Shown in pieces: positions 20,897-33,083 of a stretch of DNA of 64,000 nt. The translations under genes and the position numbers were made by a program. Position 1 is the stretch's first letter. Every line of letters begins with the position of its first letter. The stretch spans positions 19,329,610 to 19,393,609 of the forward strand of contig JANJXV010000025.1 of assembly GCA_024803745.1 (NCBI GenBank), read 5' to 3'. Source of the DNA: Megascapheus bottae. Its lineage: Eukaryota; Chordata; Mammalia; Rodentia; Geomyidae. The notes under the pieces were generated by a model that made no database searches, was not told the origin of the DNA, and was given only the letters and a program-made list of their open reading frames with translations.

Positions 20897-21080
20897 AAAA
20901 TACCTATAATCCTAGCTACTTAGGAGGCTGAGATTTGAGGATCGTAGTTCAAAGCCCAGGCATGAGACTCTTATCTCCAATTAATCACCAGAAAACCAGA
21001 AGTGGCTCTGTGGCTCAAGGGGTAGGGTGCCAGTCTTGAGCTGAAGAGCTCAGGGACAAGCCCCATGACTGTATTTATAA
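20897..21080 (+). mobile_element. SINE, 7SL-like-left dimer, shortened
   Basis: cctataatcctagctactta, linker atctccaattaatcacc, right monomer ctctgtggctcaaggggtag, gagctgaagagctcaggg. The head and box B are reduced. GA-rich sequence follows to about 21182. Confidence 0.88.
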
Positions 21081-21339
21081 GTAAATGTCTTCAAATACCT
21101 GCATGGTATTAAAAAAGAAAAAGAGGGCAGAGGGCTGGGGGGAAGAAAGGAGAGAGAAAGAAGCAAGGGAAGGAGGGAGGAAACTGTTCACTGTTTGTTA
21201 GATCATATTTTCATGTTTCATTGTGAAAGGGATCTGAGAAATACAATACGTGTACATCTGCTGAAAGGTTAGTCATAGTGGTGGAGAGAGAACAGAAATG
21301 AATTTCAAGCAGAATCCAGAGGACTTTCTTATTGACCTG

Positions 21340-21520
21340 TTTGTTTCCTATTCCAGGACTTAAACTTAGGGGATCACACTCTTGCCTAGTTTGCTTGGTA
21401 ATAGATAGTGCTTGGCCACTTGAGCCATGCCTCCAATCTGGCATTTTTGCTAGTTAATTGGGCATGGAGTCTCAGCCTTTTGAGTAGCTAGGATTTTCGG
21501 TCTAAGCCCCTGCTAGCTAT
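21340..21520 (-). mobile_element. SINE, 7SL-like-left dimer, left half shortened
   Basis: ccaggacttaaacttagggg, cttggccacttgagccatgc, linker gctagttaattgggcatgga, left half gagtagctaggattttcggt. Confidence 0.78.
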
Positions 21521-21564
21521 ACCTTGCTTATAAAGAAACTGATACTTTCCTGGGGTTCAGCCTT

Positions 21565-21774
21565 TGCATTTATTTATTTATTTATTTATTTTGCAGTCCT
21601 GGGGCTAAAACTCAGAGCCTAAGCACTGCCCTTGGGCTTTCTCAAGGCTACTGCTCTACCACTTGAGCCACAGCACCACTTCTGGCTTTTTCTGTGTATG
21701 TGTTATGGAGGAATTGAACCCAGGGTTTCGTATATGCTAAGTGAGCACTCTATCACTAGACCACGCTCTGGCCC
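21565..21774 (-). mobile_element. SINE, ID-like-left dimer with (ATTT)n tail
   Basis: An (ATTT)n tail at 21567-21592, right monomer gcagtcctggggctaaaact to gagccacagcaccactt, left monomer aggaattgaacccagggttt, ending gctctggccc. Confidence 0.92.
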
Positions 21775-21889
21775 ACCCTTGTATATAATTTTATTGTGCA
21801 TATTTTAGATCATTGTCAACAATTGTATTCTATAAATGAGGAGATACAGTGTAGAACTGTGGAGAAACTACCTGGTGTAGATATAAGAA

Positions 21890-22005
21890 TCTCAGATTGG
21901 GAATGAAAAGCCTTAGACTGTAGTTCCAGCTTTGCTGCTAGTTTCCTTGGGTGGCCCTGGCCTGCCTCCTGTTTTCAGTTTATTCATCTGTAAAATGATT
22001 ATCTC
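21890..22005 (+). mobile_element. MIR relic
   Basis: cagctttgctgctagtttcc, gggtggccctgg and agtttattcatctgtaaaat follow the MIR core on the + strand. Confidence 0.65.
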
Positions 22006-23233
22006 TGAGCCCCTTTTGACACTGCTGTGACTCTTTCTGCTGTTCTCTTTCCTTGGCTTCATGCAACAGCAAACAGTAGAGCTGTAGACAAAAGGGTATC
22101 CCCTCACTTGGCATAAAACATGGAAGCAAAGTAGTGCTGTAAGGAGAGCATAATGGATACACTTCAGATTTAGAGTCCATCTCTCCTCCTCTTTGAGCCC
22201 TTGCTGGGACAAGCCCCCTGCTGCATGGACAGATTAAAGGCAAGATGTCCTGGAGTGTGTATAGTGAAGTAAGGGGCATGAGGGCAATGATAGAAAACAA
22301 AGCTATACCCAAATAATTTGGTTTGTCTGGTAACAGTGAGTCCAGTGGAGGACATAAAAGTGATCAGTCCTTTGACAAAGTTCCATTGGAAATGCAGAGA
22401 CAGGAGGAATATTGTGGAGGGAGCCACCTGGCAACAGCAGTTACTTCATATACACAAGGAAAACAGAGAGACCTGTCTGACTGGAGTGGAGTTAACAGGG
22501 AGAAATAAATTTAGGGAGATAACCAGGACCAGACCGCATATAGGCCATGCTCAGAATTTGAGATACTGCTCTTAGAGTAAATACCCTGACTTCAATTTTC
22601 AAAGGGTCATTGATTATTCTGTGGAGAACAACTGTAGAAGGGCAGACATGGAAGTGAGGAGATCAGATAAGAAGATTGAGAGATGTTCAGTGAATACAGC
22701 ACATTAATATTTATTTATATTACATATTGATATACGTGTTTTACATGTCATGCATATCTTGCTAGGTGCCCAGGATGTAGTGAGTAATAAGAAGCTTTCT
22801 ATATGATAGGGAGAGGGATTGCCAGTGATGTGTTTGGGACTTGGCTGGTGTTCATTTATCCTGGAGGTAAATTATTAAATAACCTCTGGAACACTGAAGA
22901 AAAGAGACATTGGATTTCTAAGATTGAGATGGATAGGGTAAAGGAAACTGTGTGAGTCAGCTTTGTGTGCAGGACAACGAGGTGATAGAATGAGTGAGGA
23001 AGCCCACGTGGGGAAGGACACAGCAAGAGATGACCGTGTGGTTGTTGGGAGTGGGAAACAAGAAGGGTCAGTCTCAGTTCTTCATGTGTTGTCAAATGAA
23101 TGGTCAGGAGGGATAGTACAGCAGGAGAAGATGCTGTCATAGGGTGGAAAGTGAAATAGATTATGACCATCAAAAATGCTTGTTGAGCTCCTCTTAGTTC
23201 AGAATGCTTAGTTGAATGCCTTCAAAAGAAAGC

Positions 23234-23375
23234 ATGGGCGAGGTTATCAGTTTCTCACGCCTGTAATCCTAGCTATACTCAGAAGGCTGAGATCTGAAGA
23301 TTGCTGTTTGAAGCCAGTTGGGACATAGAGAACCAAAACAAGCCTCTTTCTACATGCCACTACATGTAACTAAAC
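23234..23375 (+). mobile_element. 7SL-like left monomer, truncated
   Basis: tttctcacgcctgtaatcct, gaaggctgagatctgaagat, tgtttgaagccagttgg. The right monomer is absent. Confidence 0.75.
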
Positions 23376-23708
23376 TGTACTGATTTTTTTTTTAAAGAAT
23401 CACTGATGGGAATATTTGTACAACAAACAGAAAACTGTTAGTATCTGACACTTTTTCCAGAGACAGCACTACTCCCATCTCTCTGTTCAGTGTCCCTCAG
23501 CTCATGGAATAAAATAGTTCTCCTCCAAGATTTTGTTGTCTGTGTGAAGAATTTAGAGTTAGCAAAAAAGTAACATAAAGATGGAAATTATCATTAAGAA
23601 AAACAAATTTTATTATTCAACCTGCACAGAATATGGATGACAGTTTACTAGGTGGCAGGGATTTGGCCTATTTCTCTAGTTGTATGTTTATGGGTTTTAC
23701 CCAGGTCT

Positions 23709-24420
23709 TTTTTTTCTTTTTTTATTTAAATTTTATCATAAAAGTGATGTATGGAGAGGTTACATTTAAATAAGATAATAAACCCAGGCTCGGTGGCTCA
23801 TGCCTATAATCGTAGGTACTCAGGAGGCTGAGATCTAAGGATCGAGGTTCAAAGCCAGCCTGGGCAGTAAAGAAGTGGTGCTGTGGCTCAAGGGGTAGGG
23901 TGATAGCCTTGAGCTGAAGAGCTCAGTGACAGCACCCAGGCCAGGAGTTCAAGTCCTATGACCTACACACATACACACACAGACACACACACACACACAG
24001 ACACACACACAAAGAATTGGAAAAAATTTTAAAGATAATACATTTTTTTTTGAACAGGATTACCCCCTCCTTCATTTTCTCCCACTTCCCCCAGCCTCCC
24101 CTCCCATGCAAGTTATAAAATTCATTTCCAACATAGTGTCTTGTGAGTATCACTGTTGAATTGGTTCATCCCTTGTCCCACCGAATCTGTTCTTCCCCTT
24201 TCCTTGCCCAAATTAGCTAAACATATACAAGACAGTGTAGAAATAAAAATCAGTGACAACAGACAATAAAAAAGAAAGAAAGAACTGCAACCAGTACAAT
24301 AAAAGAAAAAAGTCTAGTTTCCCTTTCTTGGAGTTCATTTTCATAAGCATCAGTTTTTATGTGGTCATACGCACATAGCTATTGAGTCATTTTGATCTTC
24401 TGCTAAGAATAGCCTAGACA
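23709..24420 (+). repeat. Unclassified dispersed repeat family, copy C, split by a SINE
   Basis: Ordered blocks shared with copies A and E: the T-rich start, gatgtatggagaggttacat, ccccctccttcattttctcc, gcaagttataaaattcattt, tgtcttgtgagtatcactgt, gttcatcccttgtcccacc, and the end gttcattttcataagcatca / cgcacatagctattg. The SINE at 23786-24013 interrupts it near its start. Confidence 0.65.
23786..24013 (+). mobile_element. SINE, 7SL-like-left dimer with (CA)n tail
   Basis: gctcggtggctcatgcctat, an internal deletion of the linker (grouped gcctgggcagtaaagaagtg), right monomer gctgtggctcaaggggtagg, box B gagttcaagtcctatgacc, and a tail of CACA/GACA units at 23966-24011. Confidence 0.9.
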
Positions 24421-25109
24421 CACTCCAGTTGTTACAAGTGTAGCCTGTGTCTCACCCAGATCTCAAAATGTTTTGTGGTTCCCTTCCTGTGGATTCCTTT
24501 ATGTGGGTCACATGTGTGGGTGTGTGGGCTCCCTTTGTACTAGTCTACATAATGAAACCATGTCTCAAAAGAATAAAAAAGTCTCCTTCAAAAGGCAGCA
24601 GGCCTGTACTGTTCTCACCGGGTGTGCTGTGCAAGTTCATGCTTTGGTTCGTGGTTCTGTCTGATGAGTTATAGTTCAACCCTTATAAGATTAGTGGAGA
24701 GGAAGTGCCTGTCAGACTGTCACAGGAGTCAGGCAGAAAGCACATCTTCAGCACACACATTTGCTCTTTTTACTTTGTGTCTCACTCTTTTTGTCTTTGT
24801 TTGCTGTGTCTCTCCACCAGTGTCCTGAGTCAGAGGAACAGAGCAGTCTGGCTTGATGTGCTTGGTTAATTGGTGTGTCATCTAGTCCTGTGAGGCCTCT
24901 CTTCAGCGTGATCACTGTTTTATTGAAGTGGTTTGAATGATGTGTTAAATGATGAAAGTAAGGACCATGGCTTAGGAAAAAAAAATGTCTCGGGATAGGT
25001 GAACATATTCAGGGAGTCATACAAGGTCATTGTCATCAAAGTAACACCATCTTCTAAAGGTTTTATGGGTTCTGAATTGACAAGAAGAGTTTTTCTTGAA
25101 TTGGATGGG

Positions 25110-25196
25110 TTTTTTTTTAACCATTTTTTCCTTTTTTTGAACCCAAGCCCTCTCATGTACTATGCAAATGCTTTGCCAATCAGACCTTCCTTGAGC
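25110..25196 (-). mobile_element. Possible ID-like monomer relic
   Basis: T-rich start, then gaacccaagccctctcatgt and atgctttgccaatcagac, similar in order to the reverse ID-like monomer. Weak. Confidence 0.4.
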
Positions 25197-25649
25197 TTAA
25201 GAATTAACCTTTAGCAAGTTAAAAATCAGTTTATAGAGTACTGTGCTGTACTTTATATGTGGAGCATTATTTTTCTTCATCTCAAGATATAATTTGAATG
25301 CTCCTCTTTATGATGCCAACATCTATCTATTCTGAAAGCATTTATTATCTATCTCTTCCGGTGTTCATCTGATCTGGATTATGAATAGCAATTTATACAG
25401 GATTCTAATTGGATTCTTTCACGGTCTCCTATGTTACTTGCACAGTCTCACTAACGGAGTGTGCTTGAGAAAGCCTTTTAGTCAGTGTTTCTCTATTTCA
25501 TCATGGTTTTGAAGTAGGTTCTTATCAGAGATCAGAGTTGAAGGTTTGGTGGAGCCTTTTAACTAAATACCCATTCATATTTGGTGAATAGATCCCCAGT
25601 GTTCTGTATGTGAAGAAGAGATTACTCTTTATCAAAGTCACAGAGCCAG

Positions 25650-25745
25650 ATTCCAGTTCTACCTTAATCAGTCTGAGTTGTAAAACCTTGGCCACATCAC
25701 TTCATATCTGTAGGCGTCTCTTTCATTATTGTCAGATGGAAGCAT
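25650..25745 (+). mobile_element. MIR relic
   Basis: gttgtaaaaccttggccaca, tcacttcatatctgtaggc and cattattgtcagatgg follow the MIR core. Confidence 0.65.
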
Positions 25746-26704
25746 TACTTCTGAGCCATTACCCTCTCTCTTTAGAAGGAATTAGCTCTGAAAGTGTTCA
25801 CATTTGGGTCAAAAAGACAGCTGTATTGCTTAAAGATGATGAGTGGAATGCAAGTTATAGCTTCCACTTTCACATCAAACGCCACTAAAAATAATCATAA
25901 GTCATAATACCATAAAGAAAAATGAGAAAGGAGACAAATCACTACCAGATTTTAGATCTGAGAAAGATGAACAATAAGAATTTAGCACAGCTTAAACTGC
26001 TGGGCCCTGAGATGAGCAGTGGAGAGAGTAAGAAGTAGCTAGACTGACTGGGAAACACCCCAAATGCTGAGGCCCTGGTGGTACCGGTCATCTGAAGCTA
26101 AGGGTGCAGAGGAGGCCAAGAGACTATTTCAAAGTCTTTGTGAAAAGCTGTGAAGTCATTTGACGCACACTCCCTCCCTCTAATTCATGACAAGTATATC
26201 GGTGTCCCCCCTCCAAAAAAATGAAATCTAACATATGACTGATGAGATTGTCTCCCACACTGCTCCCAGGACACTGATACACTGATAGTCAAAAACACCT
26301 TTTAGACAGGAAGCTGGCAGACTTTCCCTAGGGAATCTGACCATTTGGAAGCTTCTCAATATGACAGCCCAGCTACATGTTCCCAAAAGGCCCTTGGTCT
26401 GCATGCTGTACCTATGAGCACTTTCTAGTGTGTTCCTCTCAGTGAAATGTTTAAGGAAATCCTTTAGAGTCAAAATCAAGGCCTAAAATAACAACAAAAA
26501 AATTGTACAGAAAGAAGAAATTCAAATGAAATTACCAATGATATCCTTTCAGGGATAAAATAGTCCACTGAGGAGACAAGAACAGGATGCTTATAAATAG
26601 AGAGCTTTTGGGAGACCACGGTAGAATATGGAGAAAAGAGAGTTAGAGAATGAGTCATAAAGTTTAACATGAAAAGTAAAAGTTCCAGGAAGAAAGAACA
26701 GAGA

Positions 26705-26935
26705 AGCTGGTACGGTGGCTCACACCTGTAATCCTAGCTACTCAGGAGGCTGAGATCTGAGAATCAAGGTTCAAAGCCAGTACAGGCACTGAAGAACCTC
26801 CAATTAACCTCTAGAAAATGGGAAGTGGGGTTGTGGCTCCAGGGATAGGGTGGTAGCCTTGAACTGAAGAGCTCTGGGATAATGCCCAGGCCCAGAGTTC
26901 AAACCCTGTGACCCACCAAAAAAAAAGAAAGAAAG
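26705..26935 (+). mobile_element. SINE, 7SL-like-left dimer, full length
   Basis: ggtggctcacacctgtaatc, gaggctgagatctgagaatc, linker cctccaattaacctctag, right monomer ggttgtggctccagggatag, box B gagttcaaaccctgtgaccc, A tail. Confidence 0.93.
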
Positions 26936-27526
26936 AACATAGAAAACATAGAAGAGAGAAGAGGTATCAATGTGTGTGAAATAATGCACCTTTTATCTGA
27001 CGAATATAATTGTAACCCTCCTATTAATTTCAATAAAAAAACAAAACATTGAAGAAGAAATCTTCAAAGAAAGTAGTTTAACATTGACATTGTAATGTAG
27101 GGAGAATTATTTATATGTAGTTTGATTGCCTTCCTCTTGGTTTTAGAATAGATAAACACAAAATAAAATCAACAACAATATAGGAAGAAAAAAACCAACA
27201 AATTAAAAACCTGAATCTTTTTCATAAATAACATTTGGCAATATTTTGCCCCCCAAAAGTGAATTTTTTGGGGGGATAAAATTTTTAGAAAAATTTAACC
27301 CAAACAGTATTATGTGACATAACTTCCTTGCCTTATAAGAATGTGAATGCTATTAACATATCTCATTTTTTTTGCCTTTGCCTTTATGCATATGGTTTAA
27401 TGGATGCCAGGAGAGACTCATCATATTAAAAAAATGAAGTATGGTGTTCCACCTTCATAGGCAAGCACATAAAGCCTGTATTGAACTGTGTAAATAGAAA
27501 TAAATGCATTTTAAAGTGTTATGAAA

Positions 27527-27768
27527 GTCAGGCACTGGTGGCTCATTCTTATAATCCTAGCTACTCAAGAGACTAAAATACGAAGATTTCAGTTCAAGGT
27601 CTACCTGGTCAGAAAAGTCTGTGAGACTCTTTCTTCTATAATGAGCAAAAAGCTGGAAGTGGGGCTGTGGTAGAAGTAGTAAAATGCCAAATTTGTGCAA
27701 AAAAAAAAAAAGCTAAGTGTGAGTAACCTGAAGTCAAGCCCTTGCATCTGCTCAAAAAAAAAAAAAAG
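27527..27768 (+). mobile_element. SINE, 7SL-like-left dimer with two A tracts
   Basis: caggcactggtggctcattc, linker attctataatgagcaaaa region, right monomer with an internal A run near 27700-27712, then gaagtcaagcccttgc and a terminal A tail at 27754-27767. Confidence 0.85.
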
Positions 27769-27782
27769 GCGGGGGGGCGGGG

Positions 27783-28008
27783 CTGGGCACACGTGGCTCA
27801 TGCCTGTAATCCTGGCTACTCAGGAAGCTGAAATCTGAGGGTTGCAGTTCAAAGCCAACCCAGGCAAGAAAGTCCAAGAGACTCTTATCTCCAATTAACT
27901 GCCAGAAAATGGAAAGTGGCTAGTGCTCTACCACTTGAGGTGAAGAGTTCAAGAACAGTGCCCAGGCCCACAGTTAAAGCCCCACAGCTGACTAAACAAA
28001 CAAACAAA
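27783..28008 (+). mobile_element. SINE, 7SL-like-left dimer
   Basis: ctgggcacacgtggctcatg, gttgcagttcaaagccaacc, linker ctccaattaactgccag, a right monomer rearranged around gctctaccacttgaggtg, and an (AAAC)n tail. A G-rich bridge separates it from the preceding SINE. Confidence 0.88.
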
Positions 28009-29081
28009 TAAGAAAGAATCACCCAGCCTAACAACCTTGAGAGAAAGTTCTATAAAAGTTTGAAAGAGAGTTTATCATTTTCTTTCTGAAGTCATTTTTA
28101 GATTCTAGGCTGTCATTGTTAGGTCTGGATTGTTAAAGAGCTCAGACTTCAGATTAATCACAGTTGAGTTTACATACCAGCCCCCTGGCTAGAGGTGAGG
28201 GTGATCACGACCTATTCCTGCTGTTCCAAATGGCAATGCCTCAGTCCCCTCTGTACTTCTCTACCTCCTTGGGTACATTACAAAGAGCAGAAGTCTGTTC
28301 AGTTCTTTGTTTGGGAAGTTTCAAAGTCCAAGTTGAAGGGGCTGTAATCTGGTGGGCCTTTTTGCTGTGTCATATATGAGGCAAGCAATCATATGTGAGA
28401 TAGAAGAGGAAATTGGACCCAGTTCACTTTTTTTTTTTTGCTGATTATCTTTTTTTTAAATTTTTTAAAGAATTTATTAACATTGACTTTTACATTATAT
28501 TTCAAATAACGTATTTAACAAACAAGTATTCAATAAGGGACTCTCTATATGCAATCACTGGCACTTAGATTAAAACATAATTAAAATTAGGCTGAGGGTT
28601 TGTATGTCATAAATACATATTAATCTATGTAGAGTCATAGATTTTTATATCTATGTAGTTGTGTTTATATTTCCAATACCATGTCCATAGCCCAGCTCAC
28701 TTTTACAGGAAACTATCTGTTCCTGAGATAATGAGGGCAGGGATGTCATGACCCAGTCAATTCCCTAAGCTCCCACCTCTGTATACTTTTTTACAGGGGC
28801 AGTTTCAACATAAGTTTGGGGGATGGGTACTCAAACACTAACAGTGGGTTTGAACTCATTCATTCCTTCAAATAGACCTTGCTTAAACTGCTGGTGGCAC
28901 ATTGATAAATAAGGTAAGTTTGTTCCCTTGTGCTGAGTCTACAAGATGAAGAGAAAAGCAGAAGAAATGAGAGTGAACACTTTCATTTCTTGAAAATAGG
29001 ATTGGAATATTATTTAATAAAAAACTTCACTTAACAATAACGTCCCCATAGAGTTACTTTTGGGAGCTTCTAAAAGTTTCC

Positions 29082-29190
29082 TGGTAGGGTGGCACACAAC
29101 CTGTGATCTCAATACTCAGGAAGGAGGCTGAGGAAGGAGAATTGACACTTTGAGGCCAGCCTGGACTGTGACACATTAAAACAAACCAAA
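29082..29190 (+). mobile_element. B1-like SINE monomer
   Basis: ggtagggtggcacacaacct, caatactcaggaaggaggct, ttgaggccagcctggactgt: closer to canonical rodent B1 than the dimer left halves. Confidence 0.75.
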
Positions 29191-30544
29191 AGCTTGTTTC
29201 TGAAATCACATCCAAATGAATCACATGCTCAGTAAATATTGGTTCCCATGTATTAGTATGCAAAAGAATCCATACTATTCACTACCCTCCCCCCCCCCCA
29301 AAAAAAAGAAGTTCAGGGACAGCTGTCTCCAGTGGATCTCCAGCTGTGACTTTGTTTCCTCTTTCAGCCCCTTGGTGATTTGGGTCTGAAGGGTGATAGA
29401 TGGTGCTAGATGTCCTATAAGGAAACAGCTGCTACCAGCGTTTCTAGACCATTAAAGGCTTAGAATTTGATGTTCCCTCTGATACTGATATTTTCTTATT
29501 TTCTTTTTTTAAAAAGTGTAAATAGCTTTATAGTATGTTCCAGTGTACTGCTCTAACTAATGAACTGTAATCATATTACCTGTTGATCAGAAGTTTCTGC
29601 TATAAACTACTAAAAGGCATAAAAATGGATGAGGCCAAAGACAGGACATTTCAGAGGAAGATTGTACAGAAATAGTCGTGGAATAGTCATGGTCCTGGAA
29701 CTCTGTCCTGGGTCCTCCCAACTCCCTTCTACTAAAGAATATGGAGGAAAGGACATAGAACAGTTTATTTTACCCACTTCCTGCTTTTACTCCCCTTTCT
29801 GCAGTTTTCTCTTGATTTCTTACATTGTCCTATTTTTTGACCTAATATTTTGTGTGAATTCAAAAAGGAGTTGCTAAAATCACCCTTTGGCAAATGATGG
29901 ATTGACTGATTCGGTCCCTTGCAAGGTTTGTGAAGGGATCCAGCTGTCTCAGATTACCATGCCTAAATGTGCATTTTCCAAGGTTGTCAGGGATTATTGT
30001 GAATGAACATGGCAGACAAAGTGAAGGAAACATCTAGGAGTTTGCTTTGTGCTCAGAGCTACAAGAAACAGCCATGAGATTGACAGAACAACGTGGAGCA
30101 GGTGTTAGAAGTCCCAGCTGAGCATTTTATTATTTTGATGGATCTCAGACTGATTTCAAAGTTTTTCCACAGCATATGTGGAAATTGGTATATACATATA
30201 CAAATGTACTTAATTTGGAATTTATTAAACCTTGAATCAGTACAGCGTTGATATGGAGAATAAAGAGAAAAGAGAAATCAGCACTGACATCTGACAACAT
30301 ATCTTCAGATGCTTGAAGGATTGTCAGTGGAAAAGGGCAAATTGGTGCTTTATAACCATGCAAAAGTCAAAATTAAAGCAAAAAGTTTTAGGACATTGTA
30401 TTAAATCTATTTGGTGTAAAGAATTTTCTAATGTGTAGATCACTATACCCTTTATACATCTGCCTTTAGAAATAAAAATGCCCCTTCTATCTCTGGGGAC
30501 TCAAGGGCCACTTGCATTAGGATTTTATGTTTGTCTTTTGCACT

Positions 30545-30765
30545 TGCTAAGACTAGGGCTTGAACTCAGAAAGTGGGCACTGTCCCTGAACTTTCTTTCT
30601 CAAGGCTGGCACTGTACCTACTCGTCTCCACTTGCAGTTTTCTGATGGTTAATTGTAGATAAGAGAGTCGTGGACTTTCCTGCCCAGGCTGACTTCAAAC
30701 CTCAGTTCTCAGATTTCAGCCTCCTTAGTAGCTAGGATTATAGATGTAAGCCAACTGTTACATCC
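30545..30765 (-). mobile_element. SINE, 7SL-like-left dimer
   Basis: ctagggcttgaactcagaaa, ttctcaaggctggcactgta, linker ggttaattgtagataagaga, left half cccaggctgacttcaaacct, gtagctaggattatagatgt. Confidence 0.88.
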
Positions 30766-31243
30766 AACTTAGGAGAAATTCCTTGAAGTGGAGTTTTTAG
30801 TTGCTCAGCAAATAATCTATTGAGTGCCTACATACTACATGGAAGGAGTTGTGTTTGTTTCTATTGAACAAAATAGGGGAAAAAAATCTCTGCTTCCAAG
30901 AAACCACATTTTTGAAAAGGATACCTGATGCTTGTAGGTTGTTAGAAATCAGTAGGATGATAGGAATGAGTGGCATTGGGTCATTTTTTTTCTTGTGATC
31001 TAAAAGATCAGAAGGAACCTATCTTCTAGTGGCATCTGTCAACTAAAATTCCATGACACTAATCATTTGGGTAGCTGATGCTGCCAACTTTGAGATATCC
31101 AGTCATAAAACCCACTGCTCCTAAAGATTTATCAGTACTTAATTCAAGGATATTAAAGCTGACTTTAAAAATCTTTTTAAGATCCTGTAGAGCATATTAC
31201 ATACTTTGTTTCTGAACAGAACAATAGTCACTTCAGCATTTTC

Positions 31244-31420
31244 TTTTTTTTTTTTTTTTCCTCTCCTAGGCCCAAAACTCAAGGCCTAGCCACTGTCCCT
31301 GAGCTTCTTTGCTCAAGACTAACACTCTGTCACTTGAGCCACAGTGCCACCTCTGGCTTTTTCTGTTTATATGGTACTGAGGAATTGAACCTTCTATTGC
31401 TAAGCCGCATTCCCAGCCCT
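31244..31420 (-). mobile_element. SINE, ID-like-left dimer, left half partly deleted
   Basis: T tail, right monomer ctcaaggcctagccactgtc to cttgagccacagtgccacct, linker tttatatggtactgagg, then a shortened left monomer. Flanks acttcagcatttt (5') and acttcagcatttc (3') are the duplicated target. Confidence 0.9.
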
Positions 31421-31729
31421 ACTTCAGCATTTCCTACATTTAGTTAGGAAATTCTTTTACACATATTAACATTTAGAGAGCATAGTAATTTATTTAAAAG
31501 GAAAGACAGTAGAATTTGTTTAAATCACTCTTCGTACCCCTAAGGAAAAGATGGTCTCTCCAGAAGAGGAGGCCTGTACTGCCTGAGTCTTAACACTCTT
31601 GATAAGAGGACTGGAATTGTGATCTTCTCAAAGGAAGTTTAGTGCTATTTTATCTCTTTTTAGTTGTTGGACATCCTCCTGCTCAGTGCCATTCTAACAA
31701 GAAGGTTGACAACATAAAATTTTACATGT

Positions 31730-32045
31730 ATGTAACACTTCACCAAGCCATTTGGTATTATCTGTTTCATTTAAGCTTCTGTGATGGGAAATTATGAGTA
31801 CATTTCTTTTTTTTAATTGTATTTTATTGTCAGGGTAATGTTACAGTTACATTCATCAGGTAGTGGGTACATTACTTCTTGAACACTACTACCTCTTCTC
31901 ATGTTTTTACCTCCCTTCCCTCCCCCCACCACTCCAAAGCTTCCCATTTTTCAAGTAAGGAAAATGAGATCTGAAGAAATCAAAGGACTTTTCTAGAAAG
32001 GCTCAATGATTAAAATAGGTAGCAGCAAGCAGCCAAGTGCCTGAC
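31730..32045 (-). mobile_element. MIR relic split by a repeat insertion
   Basis: Left part acttcaccaagccatttggt and tgttTcatttaagcttctgt, right part tttcaagtaaggaaaatgag and gcaagcagccaagtg. Together they read as one reverse-strand MIR with the 31806-31945 repeat inserted between them. Confidence 0.55.
31806..31945 (+). repeat. Unclassified dispersed repeat family, copy D (short)
   Basis: aattgtattttattgtcagg, gttacattcatcaggtagtg, tgaacactactacctcttct, and a C/T-rich end. Nearly the same as copy B at 13768 and inserted into a MIR. Confidence 0.65.
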
Positions 32046-32249
32046 TCATGGGTTGAGAAAAGAAGCAGATAAAGTAGTTTCCGAAACAGAGACAAATAGT
32101 TCATCTAAGTGAGCAGGGAATTAGAAAAAGGGAACGACTGGATTATTGAGGTTTTGCTAATCCGACAGTTTTTCACTGGGTTTCACCTTATACTGTCCTG
32201 ATAGTTGTTTGCTTGCTTTTTTATTTGTTTGTTTGTTGTTGTTGTCTTC

Positions 32250-32495
32250 TGGTTGGTTCTGGAGCTTGAACTCTGGGCCTGAGTGCTGTCTCTGAGCTCT
32301 TCAGCTCAAAGCTAGGACTCTAGCACCTGAGCCATAGCGCCGCTTCTGGTTTTCTGGTGGTTAATTGTAGATAAGAGTTTCGTGGACTTTCATCCTTAGG
32401 CTGGCTTTGAACCATGATCCTTAGGTTTCAGCCTCTGGAATAGCCAGGATTACTGTAGGTAGGATTATGGGCTTGAGCCACCAGCACTGCTCCTG
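32250..32495 (-). mobile_element. SINE, 7SL-like-left dimer
   Basis: A (GTTT)n/(GTT)n-rich start, ggagcttgaactctgggcct, cagctcaaagctaggactct, ggttaattgtagataagagt, ctggctttgaaccatgatcc, with a small duplication (aggattactgtaggtaggat) near the end. Confidence 0.9.
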
Positions 32496-33083
32496 ATAGG
32501 TTTTGAAATTATCTTTTAGAAACCAAGTCCTAGTTAAATTTTTTTTAAAGGAAACACAATAAATAACCCAGTCTAAGCATGTTTACTATGATAGGAAGGA
32601 AGTGAAAACTATACATCAGTAAACACTTCTCTAATGTAGTAAGAGTGTAAGCTCTGCCATTGGGAGGCTCCTTGACTAGTCAGTTCAGTAGAGGCCCGTG
32701 GAACTAGACTGATAAAAATGAGAGCTGAGGTCAGTGTCAGAGAAGGCCTTTCAGTTTTTCACTGCCGCTTCATAAACAGCTTGAAATGAATGGCTTAAAG
32801 TAAGTTGTTCTGTGGATTAGGAGTTCTAGCAGGGCTCTGCCATTAGACATAGAATGAAGGGTAACAATCAAGAATCCAAAATGGCTTCACCTGCATGCAT
32901 GGTACCTGTGAGGAGGCCAGGAGAGGCCAAACTGTGTCTCTTCTATGTTCTTCTCATGTTCTCACTCCTTCTCTTCTCTTAATCTCTTCACTCCTTCAAA
33001 CTCTCTTCATTTCCTTGCTTAGGATTCCTGGTGCCTTGTGTTCAAACCCATGATGGTCAAAACTGTAAATCTTTTATTTTTTT

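Noticed and set aside
22318..22575. Two overlapping + strand ORFs
   Set aside because: Both frames open over the same interval with no family similarity; probably chance in GC-richer intron.
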